Below are positions 1 to 12,475 of a stretch of 64,000 nucleotides of DNA, one piece after another (within the stretch, counting starts at the first letter, position 1; every line of letters starts with the position of its first letter). The translations under genes and the position numbers were made by a program. The stretch spans positions 9,734,001-9,798,000 of the forward strand of contig JBITNC010000001.1 of NCBI GenBank assembly GCA_050084985.1, given 5' to 3'. Under the pieces are notes generated by a model that searched no databases, was not told where the DNA came from, and worked only from the letters and a program-made list of their open reading frames with translations. The stretch comes from Nageia nagi. Taxonomy: Eukaryota; Pinophyta.

Positions 1-414
1 CCCTCTGATAATCTCACCAAAACAAATAATACATCAGGCCTCCTGCCTGAATCTGAACCATCAACTCCTCAACCACATCATCTCCAAAAAGCTCCCTCAC
101 CCAAAGGTTTAGCCTCTCCTCTATCTGAAGAAGAAAATATATCCATGCCCAGACTGGAAGTCTCAAAATGTGATGGATATCCTCCAAGTAATAGTAATAG
201 GACTAGTAGGTAGATGAAAAGCATTGATCGTTTGGGTCCAACTCCAAAAAGGATTGCTAAAACTACAAGGTCCTTTTGGATACGACCCATATATGGGCCG
301 CTCCAAAACCAACATCACGAAGAAAAGCAAAGATCTGAGTCAGGGACTCGACCCCTAAGGTCATGGAGAATCTTGAGGGTAATGAACCTGGAAGTAAAAA
401 CTTCTGAAACCTAA
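1..414 (+). pseudogene. Coding-like fragment of unknown origin
   Basis: One reading frame runs from the window edge to a TGA/TAA-type end at 414 with a single internal TAG at 211-213. The first 70 codons are rich in Pro, Ser and Glu; the part after the TAG is basic. Base composition is clearly less AT-rich than the DNA that follows, which is why I regard it as a coding relic and not a chance frame. No catalytic motif or zinc knuckle is visible, and I do not recognise the family. It could be the tail of a retroelement ORF or a terminal exon of a gene lying to the left. Confidence is low. Confidence 0.3.
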
Positions 415-559
415 AAAAGATAGACATGAAATTTTAGTAAAAAAAAAAAACATTTAAAAAATAATTGATTAGAACTAAGAAAAAAAAAACCCTAATATTA
501 AAATATGCTATATTAAAACAATAATATTAAAATACGCTGATTAATTATACAAAAAAAAA

Positions 560-2865
560 ATACATCAAAAAGTTTGTTTAGGGTCGTCATCGATCGTGTT
601 AAGCGATCTATGATGACTCAAACAGATCGTTGCCGATCCTTACAATCGGCGACGATCCTGAGAAAAACGTCTATGAACGACAAAATCATTGACGATTATA
701 TAAAACCTAGTCGAGGCCCAAACCCTCGGGTAGGGTTTTTAAAAAATATACATAAATGAATAAAAAAACCCATAAAAGCCTATGCTGATACAATATGCAT
801 TATACTAACAATATAGATATAGAATTTAAATTACTACTATCAAAACCTAAACCGAAAAAAAAAAAAAAAAAACAAAAGAAATGGGATGGTTGAAATACCT
901 CCTTTGAGATTGATTTGCCCTTTGTCGAAATCCTTTTACGTGGTGCCATAAAATTTTTTACGGAAAAATTGGTAAAGAGATGAAAAAAAAATAAAAAAGG
1001 ACAAAAATCGAAATAGCAAACGACAAGTAAAAGCCCAAAATAAAAAAACTGTTTTGTTTTTAAAAACCCTCGCATCACGGATGTTAGCGATCGCATGTCG
1101 ATCATCAACGATTTGAATCAAATCAATAACGATTGTTGATCGAAACAAATTCATAAGTAACGTTGACGATTTTTATTTATTTGAAAATGTATAAAATGAA
1201 TATTTTTTTCTTTAAATATCTTAAAATTTATTTGTGTATAGACAAAAAATTAAAAAGCTTCTTCCCCTAAGGTGAAAGTGAACACATTAAAAAATCACAT
1301 TATTTTTTGCCTAGAAGAATGCTCCAATGTCACTGACTGCCAAATACATCGGCACTTTGAAGGACTAGTATTGAGTAAACTTACTAGGGAAAATGTTTTA
1401 AATTGCTATTAAAAACAAGTCAAAAAAACACAAGAAATTAAGATAATTCTAGCAAAATAATACTTTTAAATAAAGATAGTATTTTTACTATATAAATCCA
1501 TGACGATCATTTTACAGTCGTTAAAAATCATAAAAGATTGTTAATGATCCTTGACTAAGTCAAACATGAAAAAATATGATCAGACTAAGTCTGAGCCAAA
1601 TGGCAAACAATCACAGGATGTAAGAGATCATCTCGAAACCGTTGTAGGACAAAGGACAAACACTATTAAAATTTCATATATTAAAAAAACTTATACGGTA
1701 TAGGTGCGCTTAGACATGCAAAATTTACATAACAGAAATGTCATGCAATTTTCACACAAACCAATACGTCATCATACCGAAAATAGTCACTTCTGAAGTT
1801 ATAACTTTATCAAACAATAAGGCTTCTCATTTTTATTTTTTTGAAATTATCAACCCTATCTTTGGTTGATAATTCAAAAAGGGCAAAAATAGACACTCAA
1901 AATAAACCCAATCTTTAATTTAATAAAAAAATAAATAAAACAAGTATTTTTCTAATATATATCACAATAAAATAATTTTAACCCCCTTATAAAAACATTA
2001 AACCAGATTTAAAATTATATTATCGGATCAATCTTTTAGAACATATAAAAAACAAGTGGTCTTTACGACCCTTGTCATTAAAAAATGACCATAGAGCGAC
2101 CATTCTAATGTTTTAAAAATAAAATCGCAAAGTAATCGGCGACGATCCGATACGGCGCGACGATCTCTCAGGATCGTTGACGATCCATAACAGTTAAACA
2201 AAGAATAAATCTAATCCTGGAATAGCCTAATACGTACAATTTGTAATCATGGATACAGATGGAAGATAACAACACCTCAAAATATTTGTTTGGGAGGTTA
2301 CTTGGAATCTTGTGACACCAAAAAAAATGAAAACAAAAACCCTTTAAGTTATAAATTGAGCTCTGTAGGTGAACAAAGGGACCCAATTTTACTATAGCGA
2401 AGCCTGCCGAAATCAAATTAGGAGATTATTAGTAAAATATTGTAAGCTTGATCAAAAGTAAATCTCATATCAATTAATTTCCATATTATGTTATTCATTT
2501 AAAAGATTCATATGTATGAGCCCGGTATGCTTTTGATGTTTCGTTCATTTTCTGTGTGCAAGGGTCAATAAGAAAAAAGAATGACAGAAGTAAGCGTGAA
2601 AGAGAACAACAAGGAATAGACAAAAAACATTTCAACATTCTGTGAAAAATTATTACAGTGCTTACAGATCCATCGTCGATGATTCAAAGATCGATCGCGA
2701 CGATCCACCAGATCGATAACAGAGGCCAAAAAATTTTACAACGAGCATTGTCGTAGAGAATGCAGAGTTGTGCTTCAATCGTTTACCGATCCTCATTGTC
2801 ATTTTCGATCCATTATCGACCATTACCGATCCATAATGATCGCTAACGATCTAATTAAAAAGATC
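560..2865. repeat. AT-rich DNA with clustered GATC/CGATC motifs
   Basis: No gene is seen between 415 and 3122. Within it, roughly 28 GATC sites (counted by eye) occur in about 2.3 kb, many as CGATC, GACGATCC or AACGATC, grouped near 585-680, 1085-1175, 1500-1555, 2130-2190, 2665-2715 and 2780-2865. The 15-mer AATCGGCGACGATCC occurs exactly at about 644 and again at about 2134. Clusters are several hundred bases apart and separated by very AT-rich DNA. This looks like remnants of a diverged repeat, but no monomer length is clear. Confidence 0.45.
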
Positions 2866-3125
2866 AATAAAAACTCGCTTTTTGTATTCAAATACTTTAG
2901 AATATAATATCATTATTATTATTGATGTGTATTGTTGAATTTTCATGATTAATTTGTTAAGATTTTTTTGCTAAATTATTTTGGTTCAAAATTTTTGAAT
3001 CACACAAAAGGGAAGTAAAAAAAATTTTCAAGGGAGGCATATCATTTTTTAAAAAAGAAAAAAACATTTTTTTTTTGGTCAAATTAACAAGTTAAGAAAA
3101 AGAAATTTTAATTATTTTGAAATGT

Positions 3126-3141
3126 CACTACGGGATTTTAG
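3126..3141 (+). repeat. Candidate 5' terminal inverted repeat of the CACTA element
   Basis: CACTACGGGATTTTAG is preceded by TGT. It matches 13 of 16 positions of the inverted right end at 17183-17198. It was chosen by eye as the only CACTAC in the left part that is followed at the same offset by ATTTTAG. Confidence 0.45.
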
Positions 3142-5639
3142 ATTTATGACCATGAAGAAAGGCTTCAATGCAAAAAAAGTAAATTTTATATCTTATGGGG
3201 TCAATCATTCGTTTGGATGGTCAAGGTTTTTATTTAAAGATTAAGGAAAAGTTATTTTTTTCTGTTTAGGTTAGGGTCAATGTTCAAATTTGGGTTAAAA
3301 GTTTTTGCATAAAAATTTTTTAAAGTTAGATGATTATTTGTTAATGTTCACACTTTTGAGTCAAGTTTGGGTTTAAAATTTTGATGCTTTTAAAAATCAA
3401 GAAGGATTCAAATTTTTTAACTTTAAAGGGTCAAAATTCATTTTTTTAAAAAAAAGTTTTTTTATTACCCTTTTTAATTTTTTTGCTTTAATAAATCAAA
3501 AACATTAAATGTTATATTACATTAAGTTTTATTTTGTTTTTTGTAATTCCAAAAACCATAATGTAAAATTTTAAATTTAAAATTCAAAAAAAAAAAATTT
3601 AAAATTTAAAATAAACTTAAAAATAAATTAAAAAAAAAAAAACTTAAAAAAACTGAAGAATAAAAATTAAAATTAATAATCAGATTTTAAAAAAATCTAG
3701 TTGTAAAAAAAATTTTGAATAAAATTATGGTAATGGGGCATTCACTTCATGACGTAGTGTATCATATTCTATTTCCTTTTTCATCCCTTATGGCAATTTG
3801 CCACCCCCTTTTTCACCCCATGTTAGCCCCCCCTTGGTCAAACCCCCCCACCGCAAAAAAAATCAACTAAAAATTAATAAATAAGAAAAAAAAAAAAAAT
3901 TTTTTGTTTTAATTAAAAAAAAAATTTAATTAAAAAAAAAAAATTTAAATTTATTTAGTCTAAATACTATTTAAAATAGTCTTGAAAACGTTTTTGGGCA
4001 AATTTTACTTAAAATTTTTTGGTTCCTCCCCTTTTTTAAAATTGTAAAAATAAAAAATTTAATTTAATAAATTTTTTATTTAAATATTTTCATAAAATTT
4101 TAAAAAATAATTAAATATATTTAAATCTTAATTCAATCTTTTTTTTCCCCCAAATTTTGACTTATGGGTATATTTTTGGGAAAAGTGTTGTATAAGATTG
4201 ATTTTTTGAATTGAAGGTTTAGATGGATTCCAAAGCTTTCCCCCCCTTCACTTTCTTTTATCAACTTTTCCCCCTATTTTTGTCAACTTTTAAAGGGCCG
4301 CCCCTTTACGTTGTTTTTTTTTAAGTTTTTTATTTTATTCCAATTTTATCTCTCCACCAATTTAAAATTTTCCCTTTTTTTGCAATTTCCCTTTTTTGGT
4401 TCCCGCTACCAAATTTTTTTTTAAGATTTATTTTTTTCCCTTTTTTTGGGACAAAAAAATAATTTTTTTGAAAGAATTAAAAAAAATTAAGTAAAATTAT
4501 ATTTTAAAAAAAAATTTTTAAAAAATTAATTTTTTTTTATATTTAAAAAATTAATATTAAAAAAAATTTTTTTAAAATAATAAATTTTTTTTTTTTTTTA
4601 TAAAATATTAAAGGGGGCGAATGGTGGGGAATTTTATTTCCTAATTTTTAAAAAAATGCCTTAATAAAAATTTAAAATTGGTAAATTAAAATTCCCCAAA
4701 AAAAATATTAAAAAATATTTTTTTTAATAATTTTACCTTTTCTTTAATGACATTTTTTTTCACCTTAATCCCAAAATTTATTTGGGCCTTTTTTCAGTCG
4801 CAAAAAATCCCTTTTGACTGAAAGTAGTTTTTTAATTCAACATATTAGATTACTTTTTTAAAGAAATTTTAATTAAAAAAAAGGGAAAATTTTAATTTTT
4901 TTTTTGAAATTAAAAAACAAATAATGTTACCCGGTGAAAACCCCCGAATTTGATAAAATTGGACATCCCCAAAGGGCCAAAATGTACCAAAAGGCCCCAA
5001 CCCTTTGTCATTAATTTCCATCAACATTGTTTTTTCCACAATCTCCCCCTTTTAAAACCCCCCCTTTGGAAAATTTTTTTAATTTGGCCACCCCTTACTT
5101 TGTAAAAAAAATTTTAAAAAAAAATTTTTTTTTCTTTTCAAATGAATATTTTTTAAATAAAAAATGAACAAATCAATTCAAAAATAAATAAAAAACCCTT
5201 TTTATTATAGTTATCTTTGAAGGTTTTGGCCCTTTCCCCTCCTATCATCACCTATGATAATCACCAAAAAAAGATAAAAAAACAAAAAAATTTTAAGTTA
5301 AAAAATTTAGAACTTTTCAAAAATAAAACTCTTAAAACCCAAATAAAATATAAAAAAAAAATTTTTAGTTTATTATAAATTTAAAATTTTTTTTAAGTTA
5401 AAATAAAATACTAATCTTAACCCTTTAACCCAAAAACCTTTAAACCCTAAAATGAAATTTATTTTTAAAAATTTTTAAATTTAAATTTTTTATAAATTAA
5501 AAGTTTAAAAATTTTAAAAATTTAAAATAGTAAAAAAAATTTTATGTTTAAAAATTTAAAAATTTTAAAAAAAATAATAAAAATATGTTTAAAATTTTAA
5601 AAATTTTATCAAAAAAATTTTAAAATTTTTAAATTAAAA

Positions 5640-7100
5640 TTAAAAAAAAACCCCAATTCCTAAACTTAATTTAACCTTAAATTAAACCCAAACCCCTTTT
5701 TCCCTTTAAACCCCAAACCCCTAACCTAAAAATTTTTGCTTACCCAAAATAAACCTTTAACAATTACCCCCAATAAAACCTTTAAAGGGAACCCTTTTAA
5801 ATTTTAACCATAACCATAAAATTTTAAAAAAATTTAAACCCCTTTTTAAAACCCCCCCCATGACCCTTAAATCCTAGCCATTCCCTTAAAATGTTAAAAC
5901 CCCTTTGGCCCTTAAATCCCAACCATAACCAAAACTTAAGTTTAATCAAATTCAAATTCTAAAACCCCAACCCTTTCCCTTAAATTTTAACCATAACCCC
6001 TTTTTCCCCAATTTTAACTCAAAAATTTAAAACCCCTTTAAAAACCCTTTCCCAAAACCCCACCCTTTAAAATACCTAAAATCCAACCTTAAATCAAAAC
6101 CAAACCCCATTTTTGTTTTAAATTTTTAATAAATTATATGTTTTTAAAAAAAAAAATTTAAATTTATAATAATTTTTAAAGTTTAAAATTTTAAAAATTT
6201 TGTTATAAATTAAATTTTAAGTTAAGTTTTAAAAAAAAAATTAATCTAACCCCAACAAACCCCCTAAACTTAAACCCAAACCCCTTAACCCAAATTATAT
6301 TTTAAAAAATTTTTAAATAGCTTTTTTATAAATTTATGTTTAAAAATTTAAAAATTTATTATAAAATTTAAAATTTTTAAATTAAGTTTTTAAAAAAAAA
6401 CCCCAAATCTTAATTAACCCAAAAATTAATTAAATTAAAACCCCAAACCCTTAATTTTTAAAACCAAAACCTAAAATTTTTTCCCTATTAAATCCAAAAA
6501 CTTATTTAATTTCCCCAAATTTAAAGACAAACCCCCAAACCAGCCCAAAAACCCTTTTAAAGCTTCCCTTAAACCCAAAAAATTTAACAATTTTCCCTAA
6601 CCAACCCTTAAAAATTTTAACCCTTGAATCCTAAACCCTAACTATAATTTAGAACCTTTAAACCTTTAAAAACTAACCATAACCCCTTTAAAACCTTTGC
6701 CCTATTATTTAAACCCCAAATTTTTCCTTAAAATTTTTAACCATAAACCCTTAAAATTTTAAATTTTTAAAAAAAAATCCAAACCCATAAAATCTTAAAA
6801 TTTTAAAATAAAAACCCAAAAATCCTAACCTTTTAAAATCCCTAAATAAACCTTAAACCATAACCCCCAACCTATAACCTAAAACCCTTTTAAATTTAAA
6901 CCCCCAAAAATTTTTAAATTTTTAATAATTTATATGCTTTAAAAATTTAAAAAATTTTTATTTAGATTAAATTTTAAGTTACCCTTTAAAAACAAATAAA
7001 ACTCCTAACCCTAACCCAAACTTTTAAAACCCCCTTTTTCCCTTAAACCTAACCCCCGGGTTTTTTTTAAACCTTAAGTTTTAAAAACCCCAAAACCCCA
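5640..7100. repeat. C-rich, telomere-like degenerate DNA (low quality)
   Basis: Frequent words such as AACCCTAAAC, AAACCCCTAACC and CCTTAAACCC run through this stretch, with the C-rich strand on plus as in the array at 9056-11045. They are mixed with long A/T and C runs, so units cannot be counted. It could be an extension of the same array blurred by homopolymer errors. Confidence 0.45.
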
Positions 7101-8639
7101 AAATTTTAAACCTAAACCCCTTAAATTTTTAAAATTTAAAAATTTTTTAAAAAATTATTTTGTTTTTAAAAATTTAATATTTAAAAATTAAAAATTTTTT
7201 TATATGTTTAAAATTTAAAAATTTTATTATAAATTAAATTTTTTAAACCAAACCCCATCCCCCAAAACCTTTTAAATTACATTATAAAATTAAAAATTTT
7301 AAATTTTTTTTATATTATAAAAATTTTAAAATTTTAAAAATTTTTTTATATTATAAATTAAGGTTAAAAAATTTTAAAATTTAAAATTTTTAAATTATAA
7401 AAAGAAATTTAAAGCTTTTTGTTTATAAATAAAAAAAAATAAGAGCCCATAGGAATTTTTGGTAAGTTTATATATATTTTTCTAAAGATTTTTTCAAAAA
7501 TTTTGTTTAATTTTTTGTTGCAAAATTGAAACCCCCAATTTTTTTAAAATTTTTAAAATGATGAGAATTTTTTTTAATTTTTAAAATTTATTTGATTTTG
7601 TAAACCCCAGTTTATTTCAAAATAGGGGTTTTAAATTTTTTTAAAAACCCCAGTTTGTTTTTTAAACCCCTAAGTTTTAAATTATCAAATTTTAGTTAAA
7701 AAAAATTTTCTTTTACTTGCGTTTTCATTTTTCTAAGTTTTAAAATTTAGCAAATTTAATAAAAAAAAAATATCTAGGGTTTTTATTTTTGATTAGTTTT
7801 GTAGGGGGTTTTTTTTTTTATTTTTTTTTAGCATAAAAAAAAATTTTTTATTATTTAAAAATTTTATTTCCATAAAAAAAAGTTAAATTTTTATTGCAAA
7901 AAAAGATGTTGAAAGTAAAAATTTTGGGTTTTTTTAGAACACTTAACTTCAATTTGATGGAAATTTTATAAATTTTTTACCCAGATTGATAAAAAAAAAT
8001 TTCCCAAAACTTTAAGTTTTTGTCCCCCCCCTCCCTGGAAAAAAAATCTTTGCCCTTTTCTTTCATGAAAAATCAAATGAAAGAATGATTTTGGGGGGGA
8101 TGTGGGGGAAAGCCCCTTTTTTTTTTTTGATTACAAGTTCGGCTTGATGCAGTAATGCAAACCAGCAATGGTTAATTTTCGGGAAAAAAATATTAAAAAA
8201 AATCAAAAATACCCAATTTAATGCCTTTAAAAAACTTTAAAATATTTCAACATACTTAAAAATAAATTTTTTTTCAAAAATATATTAAAAAAATAAAAAT
8301 TAAGTTGTTTTAAAATACATAAAAAAATACCTGGAATTTAAATTTTAAAAATTTTTATTTAGTTTAAAAAAAAAATTAATACATAAAATTTCTTAAAAAA
8401 TATTAAATTAAAATTTTTAAATATATAAATTTTAAAAATATTAAAATTTTAAAAAAAAATATTAATTTTTAAATTTTATTCTTTAAAAAAAACTAAAAAA
8501 TTTCATAAAATTTAATTTTATTTGTTAAAAAAATTTAAATTTTTAAATACTATTAAATTAATTTAAAAGCAAATTTTTAAAATTTTTTGTTTCAAAGGGT
8601 TTTTAATGTTAATGTCTTTATGTTTTTTCATATTTAAGA

Positions 8640-8745
8640 TAATGTTTGGGTTAGGAGTCAAATTAGGTTTATGGTTAGGATTTTATGTTATAGGTTTCAA
8701 ATATGTTTAAAATTATGTTTAAGGGTTTAAAGTTCCTCAATGTTT
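8640..8745. repeat. Short G-rich telomere-like patch in opposite orientation
   Basis: Words such as GGGTTAGGAG, TTAGGTTTATGGTTAGG and TTTAAGGGTTTAAAG lie just left of the gap. The G-rich strand is on plus here, whereas both larger telomere-like regions have the C-rich strand on plus. Degenerate and short, but the change of orientation next to the gap is visible directly. Confidence 0.4.
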
Positions 8746-8803
8746 TTTTATACATCCCTTGTCGATATGTTAATTTTTAATGGGTTAAATTTTTTGGGAA
8801 TTT

Positions 8804-8903
8804 NNNNNNNNNNNNNNNNNNNNNNNNNNNNNNNNNNNNNNNNNNNNNNNNNNNNNNNNNNNNNNNNNNNNNNNNNNNNNNNNNNNNNNNNNNNNNNNNN
8901 NNN
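8804..8903. other. Assembly gap (100 N)
   Basis: Exactly 100 unknown bases, the usual placeholder length for a scaffold join of unknown size. Sequence quality is very poor on its left and normal on its right. Confidence 0.99.
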
Positions 8904-9055
8904 TAGCTAGCAGTGTTGATAAGCTCATATGGATCCCTAGGTCCATTCCTAGATCATTTGAGTGTTTAAACTAATAAAAAAATTAGGTCTAAACTTTTAG
9001 GGTTTTGGATGTCGAGAATAGGTGAAAATGCTATCAAGAATATGAGGATGCATTA

Positions 9056-11045
9056 CAAAACCTAAACCTTAAACCCTACATCCTTAAACCTTAAACCCCT
9101 AATTATTAAAAATAAACCCTAACCCTTAAATCCTAAACCCTAAACTCTAAATACTAAATCTTAAACCCTAAACCCTAAATCCTAAACCTTAATCATTAAA
9201 CCCTTAACCTTAAATCTTAAACCTAACGATACTAAACCCTAAATATTTAACCCTAAATATTAAACCTTTAATCCTAATTATAAACATTAAACCCTAGTTC
9301 CTAAACCTTAACCCCTAAACACTAAACCCTAGATATGTATAAACCCTAAATCCTAGATACATCTAAACCCTAAACCTTAACCTCTAAACCATAGATACTA
9401 AATAATGAATACTATATCCTAAACCCTAAACATTAAATCTTAAATCCTAAATCCTAAACCATAGATACTAAACCCTAAACATTAAATAATAAACCCTACA
9501 TCCTAAACCCTAAACATTAAACCTTACATCCTAAACCCTAAACCTTAAATATGAAATTATAACCCCTAAATCCTAAACCCTATATACTAAACCTTAACCC
9601 CTAAATCCTAAACCTTCAACCCTAAATCCAGAACCTTAACCCTTAAACATTATATCTTAAATCTTAAACCCTATATACTAAACCCTAAATATTTAACCAT
9701 AAAGCTTAAACCTTTAATCCTAAACACTAAACCCTACATCCTAAACCCTAATCACTAAACCCTAGATACTAAACCTTAACCCTTAAACCCTAAACTATAG
9801 ATACTAAACCTTAGCCCCTATATTCTAAACCTTAAACCCTAAATTCTAAACCTCTAATCCAAACCCTTAAACCTTAAACCTTTAATCATAAAACATAAAA
9901 CCTAAACACTAAACCCTAAGCACTAAACCTATACTAACCTTAACCCCTAAACCTTAGATACTAAATCTTAGCCCCTATATCCTAAACCTTAAACCCTAAA
10001 TCCTAAACCCTAAACCTTAAATCCTAAACCTTACCCTTAAAAACTAAACCTTAAATCCTAAATTTTAAATCCTAAACCCTAAATACTAAACATTAAAATT
10101 TAAATCCTAAACCTTAACCCCTAAGCCCTAGATACTAAACCTTAACCATAAACCTAAATACTAAACCTTAACCCATAAACCCTAAATACAAAACTTAACC
10201 CTAAAATCCTAAACCTTAGCCCTAAACTTTAAATCTTAAGTCCTAAATTTAACCCCTAAACCTTAGACACTAAACCTTAGCCCCTAAATCCTAAATCTTA
10301 AACCCTAAACCCTAAATGCTAAAACTTACACCTAAATCCTAAATATTTAATCCTAAACCCTAAACCTTTAATCCTAAACCCTAAATCTTAAATACTAAAC
10401 CCTACATCATAAACTCTAAGAATTAAACACTAGATACTAAACCTTAACCCCTAAACCCTAAACCTTAGATACTAAACCTAGCCCTTAAATCCTAAACCTT
10501 AACTCTTAAACCCTAAACCCTAAATCTTAAATTCTAAAACTTTAATCCTAAACCCTAAACACTAAATATTAAACCTTGAATCCTAAACCTTAAACCCTAA
10601 ACCCCAAACCTTAACCCCTAAATCCTAAACCCTAAACCCCTAAACCCTAAACCTTAAATTTTAAATTCTAAACTTTAACCCCTAAACCCTAAACTCTAGT
10701 TACTAAACCTTAAATCTTCAATCCTAAACCCCAAATACTAAACCTTAAATATTTAACCCTTATCCTTAATCCTTTAATATTAAACCCTAAATACTAAACT
10801 CTAAACCATACATTCTAAACCATAAACATTAAACCCTACATCCTAAGCCATAAATCTTAAATCCTAAATCCTAAACCCTACATCCTAAACCATAAAGACT
10901 AAACCCTAGATACTAAACCTTAACCCCTAAACCCTAAATACTAAACCTTAACCCCTAAATTCTAAACCCTAAACCTTGAATCCTTAAACCTTAAATATTA
11001 TTAATTATACCCTACACCCAAACCTTTAGCTTTAAACTTTTAACT
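9056..11045. repeat. Degenerate telomere-like (CCCTAAA-related) array
   Basis: About 2 kb consist almost entirely of variants of CCCTAAA, such as TAAACCCTAAA, TCCTAAACC, CCTTAACCC and AATACTAAACC, with the C-rich strand on plus throughout. The plant telomere repeat is CCCTAAA on this strand. Here units vary in length and sequence, so this is an old interstitial array, or a minisatellite resembling one, and not a working chromosome end. It lies inside the proposed CACTA element, between the gap and its transposase region. Confidence 0.85.
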
Positions 11046-11064
11046 TAAATTCTATAATTTCTAA

Positions 11065-11301
11065 TTGTATTGGTTAATGTTGAAGCAAGTTAGTGAAATT
11101 ATTATCAACATCATCATCAGCTTGGTAATTAATATGTCAAGGGATAGAAGGGTTGATGATGTATCATGCAATGATGATCCTATACCACCATTAATTCATG
11201 AGAGGAGGATAGATATTTCATCATCAGATGATGTAGACCATGTTGATGATGTATACCATGTCAATCTTCATCTTCAAAAGATGATGATGATCGTGAGGTA
11301 A
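11065..11301 (+). other. Short acidic ORF rich in GAT codons, doubtful
   Basis: A 78-codon frame begins in AT-rich DNA and becomes Asp/Ser/Val/His-rich because of a GATGATGAT-like composition at about 11150-11290. It is oriented like the transposase relic downstream and could be a remnant of an upstream exon of that element. It could equally be chance coding of simple sequence. No domain is recognised. Confidence 0.2.
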
Positions 11302-11488
11302 TTAATTAGTATGCATGATTGATTAATTTGATTTTCAATTTTTTCATGAAGGATTTTCTTATTTGTATTGATTTTTATATTAGGATCAAAGAAAATTCTT
11401 ATTAAACTCAATTAAGTCTTAAACTGGAAGAGATAAAGTAGCCACAAAGTTATACCTAGTAGGATGTACATTTCTAGGAGTTGAACCA

Positions 11489-12475
11489 ATGGATGAAAAT
11501 GTGATAGAAGGATTTAGAGACCCTATCACTCTATATTATAGAGCACTTACTATATGTGGTTTTTCAGAATGTAAGCATTGGAAAAAACATAAAAGGGGAG
11601 ATATAGAAATACATTATTATAAAATTTATGATCTACCAAATATAGAGGGAGCATTACCTCTTATGGTTAAGAAATATCCCATTAGTCTAGTTGAACCTAC
11701 TAGATGTGTTGAACATCTAAAAGAGAATGTTAAGCCTAAAATACTAGAATATTTAGATTCATCAAATGAATATGGAACAAAACAATGTACAAGAATAAGA
11801 AATAAAGGGCAACTTCATCAATTATTACCAGATGAGAGTATTGGTGATTTGCATTTAGCACATAATTATGTACATTTATATAAATCTACCTATGATCATA
11901 AGGCACATGGTGCATGGCCAATTTAAAAACCTTTTCCAAAAGCTTATGAACAATTCATTTATAATGGTCATTCATATATGATCAAACTTCTAATATACCT
12001 AATGCAAACATGGATTTGTTTATATTATCAAATGTGCAATTTTATCCATTCATTAAAAAAAAACCATTGATGCCATTTTATGGGCCAATTTACAATATAA
12101 TAGATTGTAGGATATTAAAATCATATTTTTTTAATATGGTTAAATATTGTATGTGTGGAAATTCAACATCACAAATAAAATATTCAAAATGTTTGCACAT
12201 TGATGATCAACCAAAGATACAATGAAACATTGCATGATATATAAATAGCTCCAAAGGTAAAGGCAATCCAACAAATTAATTTTTTTATGGAATATACAAA
12301 TGATAAATATGACTTTATGCCTAGGAAAATGAAAACTTTTGTAGGTGTGGCTCCTATTGTAACTCTTACTCCTAGTGATGAGATCTTAGTGCATTACAAT
12401 ATTAATAAATATATTGTAGCATGTAAGAGACATATGGATTCAAGAGATCCAAATGTATTTATTAAACTAGGATAA
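11489..12475 (+). pseudogene. Unassigned coding relic upstream of the transposase
   Basis: Three open stretches follow each other on plus in different frames: 11489-11926 (145 codons), 12010-12225 (71) and 12287-12475 (62). The first looks like a real protein, with CGFSECKHWKK near its start, balanced composition and ordinary codon use, and it is too long to be chance in such AT-rich DNA. I do not recognise it as part of the TNP2 domain. Position and strand suggest it belongs to the same CACTA element, as a second gene product or as host sequence carried along. Breaks between the stretches make it non-functional as it stands. Confidence 0.45.

Larger units (their letters stand above)
3000..8803. 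other. Extremely low-complexity, homopolymer-rich sequence
   Basis: Almost all of this stretch is runs of A, T, AAATTT and C/G homopolymers, with hardly any normal-complexity words and no ORF. The texture changes abruptly from ordinary AT-rich DNA at about 3000 and ends at a 100-N gap. It is most simply read as poorly polished long-read consensus over a difficult low-complexity region. Parts of it (about 5640-7100) still show a C-rich AACCC(C)TAAA-like texture that resembles the telomere-like array right of the gap. Confidence 0.7.

Noticed and set aside
800-1154. Two minus-strand ORFs rich in Phe and Leu
   Set aside because: They come from A-rich runs on plus; composition artefact.
9056-11045. 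True chromosome end
   Set aside because: The CCCTAAA units are strongly diverged and irregular, and normal transposon DNA lies on the right, so this is interstitial.
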